A program made the position numbers and the translations under genes. From contig NZ_CP075682.1 in NCBI RefSeq assembly GCF_018603435.1, forward strand, positions 4,836,001 through 4,900,000: 64,000 nucleotides of DNA. The letters run 5' to 3'. Shown here one piece after another: positions 60,668 to 64,000 of this stretch. Every line of letters begins with the position of its first letter. Position 1 is the stretch's first letter. A model generated the notes under the pieces. The model had not been told where the DNA came from and did no database searches. It saw only the letters and a list, made by a program, of their open reading frames with translations. Source of the stretch: Chryseobacterium sp. ZHDP1 (GTDB lineage Bacteria; Bacteroidota; Bacteroidia; Flavobacteriales; Weeksellaceae).

Positions 60668-60697
60668 AAAACCTTTCAAGAAATTGGAAGGTTTTTT
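60668..60697 (+). terminator. Terminator after rny
   Basis: AAAACCTT and AAGGTTTT, 8 bp with a wobble extension, then T residues. Confidence 0.65.
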
Positions 60698-60724
60698 ATT
60701 TTTAGCAAAATTTAAAACTCCAAA

Positions 60725-61966
60725 ATGCAAGAACTTTCCACCTCTTCGAAACTGAAGTACATTTTCTCGATTCCCGTTATCATTTCTGCGTTAGGCTACT
60801 TTGTAGATATCTACGATTTACTCTTATTCGGGATCGTAAGAATTCCAAGTTTAAAAGCTTTAGGACTGAATCCTGATGTAGATGGAACATTTATTTTAAA
60901 TGCGCAGATGATTGGTTTACTGCTGGGCGGAATTTTCTGGGGAATTTTCGGTGACAAAAAAGGAAGGCTTTCTGTGTTGTTCGGTTCTATTTTAGTCTAT
61001 TCTTTGGCAAATATTGCGTGCGGATTTTTACCCTATTTTCCAAAAGAGCATTTGGTGTACCAATATGCGGGTTTAAGATTTATAGCGGGGATTGGGCTTG
61101 CCGGAGAACTCGGAGCTGGAATTACCCTTGTTTCTGAAAGTCTGCCAAAGAATTTAAGAGCGATCGGAACGTCTGTGGTTGCCGGTTTCGGATTAATGGG
61201 GGCGGTTGTGGCTCAGTTAACAGTAGAATTAGCAGGAGGGTGGAATATTTCTTACATCATCGGTGGAATTTTAGGAATTATGCTTTTATTTCTCAGAATC
61301 AGTGTTTCCGAATCCGGAATTTATAAAACAATGGAACACCAGTCTGTTTCCAAAGGAAATTTTCTGTCGTTTTTCATTAATAAAGACCGTTTAATGCGAT
61401 ATTTAAAATGTATTGCAATTGGTTTACCCACGTGGTTTTGCATCGGGATTCTGGCTGTTTTAGCCAACCAGTTTGCACCGGAACTCGGAATTAAAGACCT
61501 TAATCCCGGAAAAGCAATTATGTGGGCTTACGTTGGGATTTCTGCCGGAGATCTGGCAAGCGGTTTTATTTCCCACCTTTTAAAATCCAGAAAAATGGCG
61601 ATTTTCTATATGCTGATTTTTACGATTATCGGAGTTGTACTGATGCTTTTCGGAAATACGGATACCGAAACAAAATATTACATCTTCTGTGTATGGCTCG
61701 GATTGGGAACAGGATATTGGGCAATGTTCGTTACACTCGCTGCGGAACAGTTTGGAACCAATATCAGAAATACGGCAACTACCACCGTTCCGAACATGGT
61801 TCGCGGATTGGTTCCTGTAATGATCTTCGCCTTTGATCTTTTTAAGAAAGATTTTTCGGTAATTACAAGTGCGGCAATTGTGGGAATTATTGTTTTCGGA
61901 CTGGCTTTCTACTCTTCATTAACGGTTTCAGAAACCCACGACAAGGATCTTGAATTTACAGAATAA
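60725..61966 (+). CDS. MFS transporter
   Basis: A 413-residue membrane protein with about twelve helices. The motif GIFGDKKGRLSVLFGS near residue 75 (loop 2-3) is a strong MFS mark, and GLRFIAGIGLAGELGAGITL near 118 resembles metabolite:proton symporters. The substrate is unknown. Transcribed alone after the rny terminator. Confidence 0.87.
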   Translation: MQELSTSSKLKYIFSIPVIISALGYFVDIYDLLLFGIVRIPSLKALGLNPDVDGTFILNAQMIGLLLGGIFWGIFGDKKGRLSVLFGSILVYSLANIACGFLPYFPKEHLVYQYAGLRFIAGIGLAGELGAGITLVSESLPKNLRAIGTSVVAGFGLMGAVVAQLTVELAGGWNISYIIGGILGIMLLFLRISVSESGIYKTMEHQSVSKGNFLSFFINKDRLMRYLKCIAIGLPTWFCIGILAVLANQFAPELGIKDLNPGKAIMWAYVGISAGDLASGFISHLLKSRKMAIFYMLIFTIIGVVLMLFGNTDTETKYYIFCVWLGLGTGYWAMFVTLAAEQFGTNIRNTATTTVPNMVRGLVPVMIFAFDLFKKDFSVITSAAIVGIIVFGLAFYSSLTVSETHDKDLEFTE

Positions 61967-62085
61967 TTTCTGCTGTTTAAGAAATAATAATCTCAAATTT
62001 TCGTTATCAGTTTTAATAAGCTTAAGAGAATAAATAAATTATCAAAAATAATAGTAAATTATGCTCTGAATAATGAATATTTGTT

Positions 62086-62093
62086 TAACTTTG
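62086..62093 (+). promoter_or_regulatory. Bacteroidetes -7 promoter box
   Basis: TAACTTTG, 44 bases before the ATG of the double-glycine peptide. Confidence 0.45.
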
Positions 62094-62137
62094 GCACGTA
62101 ACTAAAACTAACGTTTAATATCAAAAACCACATCACA

Positions 62138-62326
62138 ATGCAAAATTTTTTAAAAAAAGCAACAAAATTAAAAAAAGCCGATCTTAAAAACATTACAGGA
62201 GGCGTAAGCGGAACACCGGATCTTTCAAAATGCGGATGCAGCTGTTCAGGATCTGTAACAGGACCGTTTTACTGCGTTCAGTACATCGCTTGTCCGCAGG
62301 TTTATACCTGCAACGACGCTATATAA
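62138..62326 (+). CDS. Double-glycine leader peptide, bacteriocin-like
   Basis: A 62-residue small peptide. The leader KKATKLKKADLKNITGG ends in GG at residues 21-22, as in peptides cut by C39 peptidase-ABC exporters. The 40-residue core has six cysteines (32, 34, 36, 46, 52, 58), including KCGCSCSG, so disulfides or thioether links are possible. Similar short proteins are common in Chryseobacterium and are labelled bacteriocin-like. No exporter, modifying enzyme or immunity gene is adjacent, so the role is uncertain. Confidence 0.75.
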   Translation: MQNFLKKATKLKKADLKNITGGVSGTPDLSKCGCSCSGSVTGPFYCVQYIACPQVYTCNDAI

Positions 62327-62370
62327 GAAATTATTTCAATTAGAAATAAACATTTCCACATTTAATACGC

Positions 62371-62403
62371 AAAAGCCTTTTGGGACCTTCCAAAAGGTTT
62401 TTG
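62371..62403 (+). terminator. Terminator after the leader peptide gene
   Basis: CCTTTTGG and CCAAAAGG (8 bp, 6-base loop) with A and T flanks, then TTTTTG. Confidence 0.75.
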
Positions 62404-62440
62404 TAATTAATAGATGTCTGTTATGAAGCAAAAAATATTT

Positions 62441-62562
62441 TGGAGCTTTATCTCGCTTTCCGCACTCGCTATTTTCATTATTTGGGCTGCGGCAGCGAAG
62501 CTGCCGCAGCCCAAATAATGAAAATGAGCTCAGACAATTGCTCCAATCGAGGCTAGATGACA
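62441..62562. repeat. Long-palindrome dispersed element, copy 2
   Basis: Left arm GGAGCT..ATCTCGCTTTCCGCACTCGCT, right arm GAGCTCAGACA..CAATCGAGGCTAGATGACA, matching copy 1 (47620-47740). The stem is 26 bp perfect (62471-62496 with 62500-62525, loop GAA), with an inner GGGCTGCGGCAGC half quite unlike copy 1, so the stem changes while remaining paired. Confidence 0.85.
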
Positions 62563-62578
62563 GGATCTCTTACGTCCA

Positions 62579-62821
62579 TCAGTTAAAATTTAAAATATAC
62601 AGCAGACTTCCGGTACTGATGAAAATCCATAGAAAAACAGCAAAAGCAAGAGGCTTAAAACCGATGGTTTTCAAAGTTTCAACAGAAAGAGTAGAACCAA
62701 TAAAAAACAACGTTAAATTTAATCCGGACTTCGCTAAAAAAGTAATGGAGGAACTAAGTTCACCAACAAAAGGAAAATAAGTGTTCAGCAAAATAGCCAG
62801 AATAAAATATCCGATAAACTT
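62579..62821 (-). pseudogene. C-terminal remnant of a YeiH/UPF0324 family transporter
   Basis: An 80-codon minus-strand fragment reading like the last part of a YeiH-type putative sulfate exporter: KFIGYFILAI, SLSSSITFLAKSGLNLT-like, FFIGSTLSVETLKTIGFKPL and a final helix. A stop at 62824-62822 ends the frame upstream and no start ATG or N-terminal two thirds (about 340 residues normally) is left. A plus-strand frame over the same DNA is only a shadow. Probably a relic of a deletion beside the repeat. Confidence 0.7.
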
Positions 62822-62938
62822 TTAATCTGTAATCAAACATTGTGGTTATTGGTTTTTAGTTGACGGTTGATCGTTTTTAATTATAATAGAATTACAGCAT
62901 TAATAGCTGATAACAATCAATCAACAACATCAACGACT

Positions 62939-64000
62939 TTACAAATCCGAGAAATTTTTATCCTCAAGATGCTCAAATCTGCTGTTTTTGGCTTCACCGA
63001 TCTTTTGTTTTGTATAAATACTGTTATTTCCTGAAAATAAGTAAGAAACAATGCATGCAATTGCCACATAGATTCCACATTCAGCTCCAAACAATTCAAT
63101 TCCCATAAGCATACATGCAAGAGGAGTATTGGTTGCACCTGCAAAAACAGCCACAAATCCCATTCCGGCGAGCAAACCAAACGGAAGCGGAATAAATAAT
63201 GACAATGCACTTCCTAAAGCTGCTCCGATAAAAAAAAGGGGAGTCACTTCACCGCCTTTAAATCCTGCAGAAAGCGTAACGATGGTAAAAATCATTTTGA
63301 AGGCAAAATCATAAAGCGGAAGCTGTTTTTCAAAAGATTCTACAATGGTCGGAATCCCCAATCCGATATATCTTGTAGTTCCCATTGCAAAAACGGCAAC
63401 AGCAACAATGATTCCGCCCACAACCGGACGAAACGGAGGAAATTTTATGTTAGATTTGAAAACAGAGCCCGTAAAATGGATCATCCTGCTGAAAGCTGCT
63501 GCGCAGATTCCAAATAAAATTCCTGCCAAAACACTGTATAAAATCGGTAAAAATTCAAGTTTTGGAATAAGTTCGATATGATAGTGCGTATGTTTTGCTT
63601 TCCAGAGATTGGTAACAAGATCAGCCAGAACCGCAGAAGTAAAAGCGGGAAAAATAGCATTATAACGAATTCGTCCCATCAGAAAAACTTCAAGTCCAAA
63701 AACCGCTCCCGCTAAAGGAGTTCCGAAAACAGAACCAAAACCCGCGGCAATAGACGAGATCAGCAAAATTTTTCTGTCATTTTTATCAAGTTTCAGGATT
63801 TTTGTCAGTTGATCGGAAATCGCTCCCGCCATTTGAAGAGCAGTTCCTTCACGACCTGCAGAACCTCCGAAAAAATGAGTGACCATCGTTCCTAAATAAA
63901 CAAAAGGTGCCATTTTAAAAGGAATAATTTCCTTCGGTTCCTGAATATTTTCCAGAAGCAAATTGTTTCCTGCTTCCACATCTTTTCCAAAATAATAATA
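62939..64000 (-). CDS. ClC family chloride channel/transporter, 5' end cut
   Basis: The open frame runs to the window edge, so the N-terminus (perhaps 60-80 residues) is missing. Visible are the ClC motifs GSAGREGTALQMAG with the gating glutamate, GFGSVFGTPLAGAVFGLEVF and GFKGGEVTPLFFIGAALGSAL. It moves chloride or exchanges it for protons in the inner membrane, and the REGT variant is usual in the bacterial ClcB-like group. Its C-terminus lacks CBS domains. Confidence 0.88.
   Translation of the reverse strand, partial: YYYFGKDVEAGNNLLLENIQEPKEIIPFKMAPFVYLGTMVTHFFGGSAGREGTALQMAGAISDQLTKILKLDKNDRKILLISSIAAGFGSVFGTPLAGAVFGLEVFLMGRIRYNAIFPAFTSAVLADLVTNLWKAKHTHYHIELIPKLEFLPILYSVLAGILFGICAAAFSRMIHFTGSVFKSNIKFPPFRPVVGGIIVAVAVFAMGTTRYIGLGIPTIVESFEKQLPLYDFAFKMIFTIVTLSAGFKGGEVTPLFFIGAALGSALSLFIPLPFGLLAGMGFVAVFAGATNTPLACMLMGIELFGAECGIYVAIACIVSYLFSGNNSIYTKQKIGEAKNSRFEHLEDKNFSDL

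Noticed and set aside
62538..62780. Plus-strand frame of 80 codons
   Set aside because: It is antisense to the YeiH-like remnant, whose minus-strand translation is clearly the meaningful one, and begins inside the palindrome element.

Overview
The window looks like a chromosomal segment of a Chryseobacterium-type flavobacterium (Bacteroidota). Three things point there: AT-rich DNA with promoters of the Bacteroidetes TAnnTTTG type, a type IX secretion sorting domain plus PorT next to ubiE/menG, and above all a secreted protein-glutaminase of the kind known from Chryseobacterium proteolyticum. No rRNA, tRNA, CRISPR array, prophage or intact transposase gene was found. Most of the DNA is ordinary core genome. 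The accessory signal lies in repeats, in a few exported proteins and in small regulatory elements.

Layout. 0.1-6 kb: two small hypothetical genes, then an Rrf2 regulator and a sulfate assimilation run (cysH, cysD, cysN, TauE/SafE exporter). 6-17 kb: a heme acquisition locus. A T9SS-sorted protein is divergent from a TonB-dependent receptor, HmuY lipoprotein, HmuT, HmuU, HmuV, a class I methyltransferase and HmuS; a ChaN-like protein and an exported peptide deformylase homologue follow. 17-21.8 kb: an HNH nuclease, a lactonase-type propeller, and a nitroreductase-ohrR-ohr operon divergent from an SDR gene, with an OhrR-like palindrome between them. 21.8-23.1 kb: protein-glutaminase followed by a small lipoprotein that resembles its propeptide. 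23.9-32.5 kb: trpE-G-D-C-F-(unknown)-B-A followed by lipB, all on the minus strand, preceded by a leader peptide with three Trp codons in a row and a terminator, i.e. an attenuator. 32.8-41.8 kb: small lipoprotein, cytochrome c, rlmF, lysS, tandem OmpA protein, cydAB, gyrB. 42-47.6 kb: two DUF3857 transglutaminase-like proteins (one with, one without the catalytic residues), a DUF3298 lipoprotein and a lipid kinase. 47.8-56 kb: dctA, ggt, threonine dehydrogenase, two poorly known genes, a metallophosphoesterase and a FabH-like synthase. 56-60.6 kb: a membrane protein, menG/ubiE, porT, a small coiled-coil protein, zapA, 6S RNA and rny. 60.7-64 kb: an MFS transporter, a double-glycine leader peptide, a YeiH-type remnant, and a ClC channel cut by the window edge.

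Several dispersed repeat families occupy the intergenic spaces: a roughly 160-200 bp element with GTTTAAAC/ACCGCAAAAG ends (three copies, two inside the trp operon); a 262 bp element with 20 bp terminal inverted repeats and a possible ATTT duplication; a 40 bp perfect inverted repeat element; a long-palindrome element with conserved arms but different stem sequences (two copies); and GGAAG-rich short repeats. The observations I rate highest are the trp attenuator with an apparently leaderless leader peptide, the free-standing propeptide-like lipoprotein beside protein-glutaminase, the covarying palindrome element, and the exported deformylase homologue with Cys replaced by Asp at the metal site.
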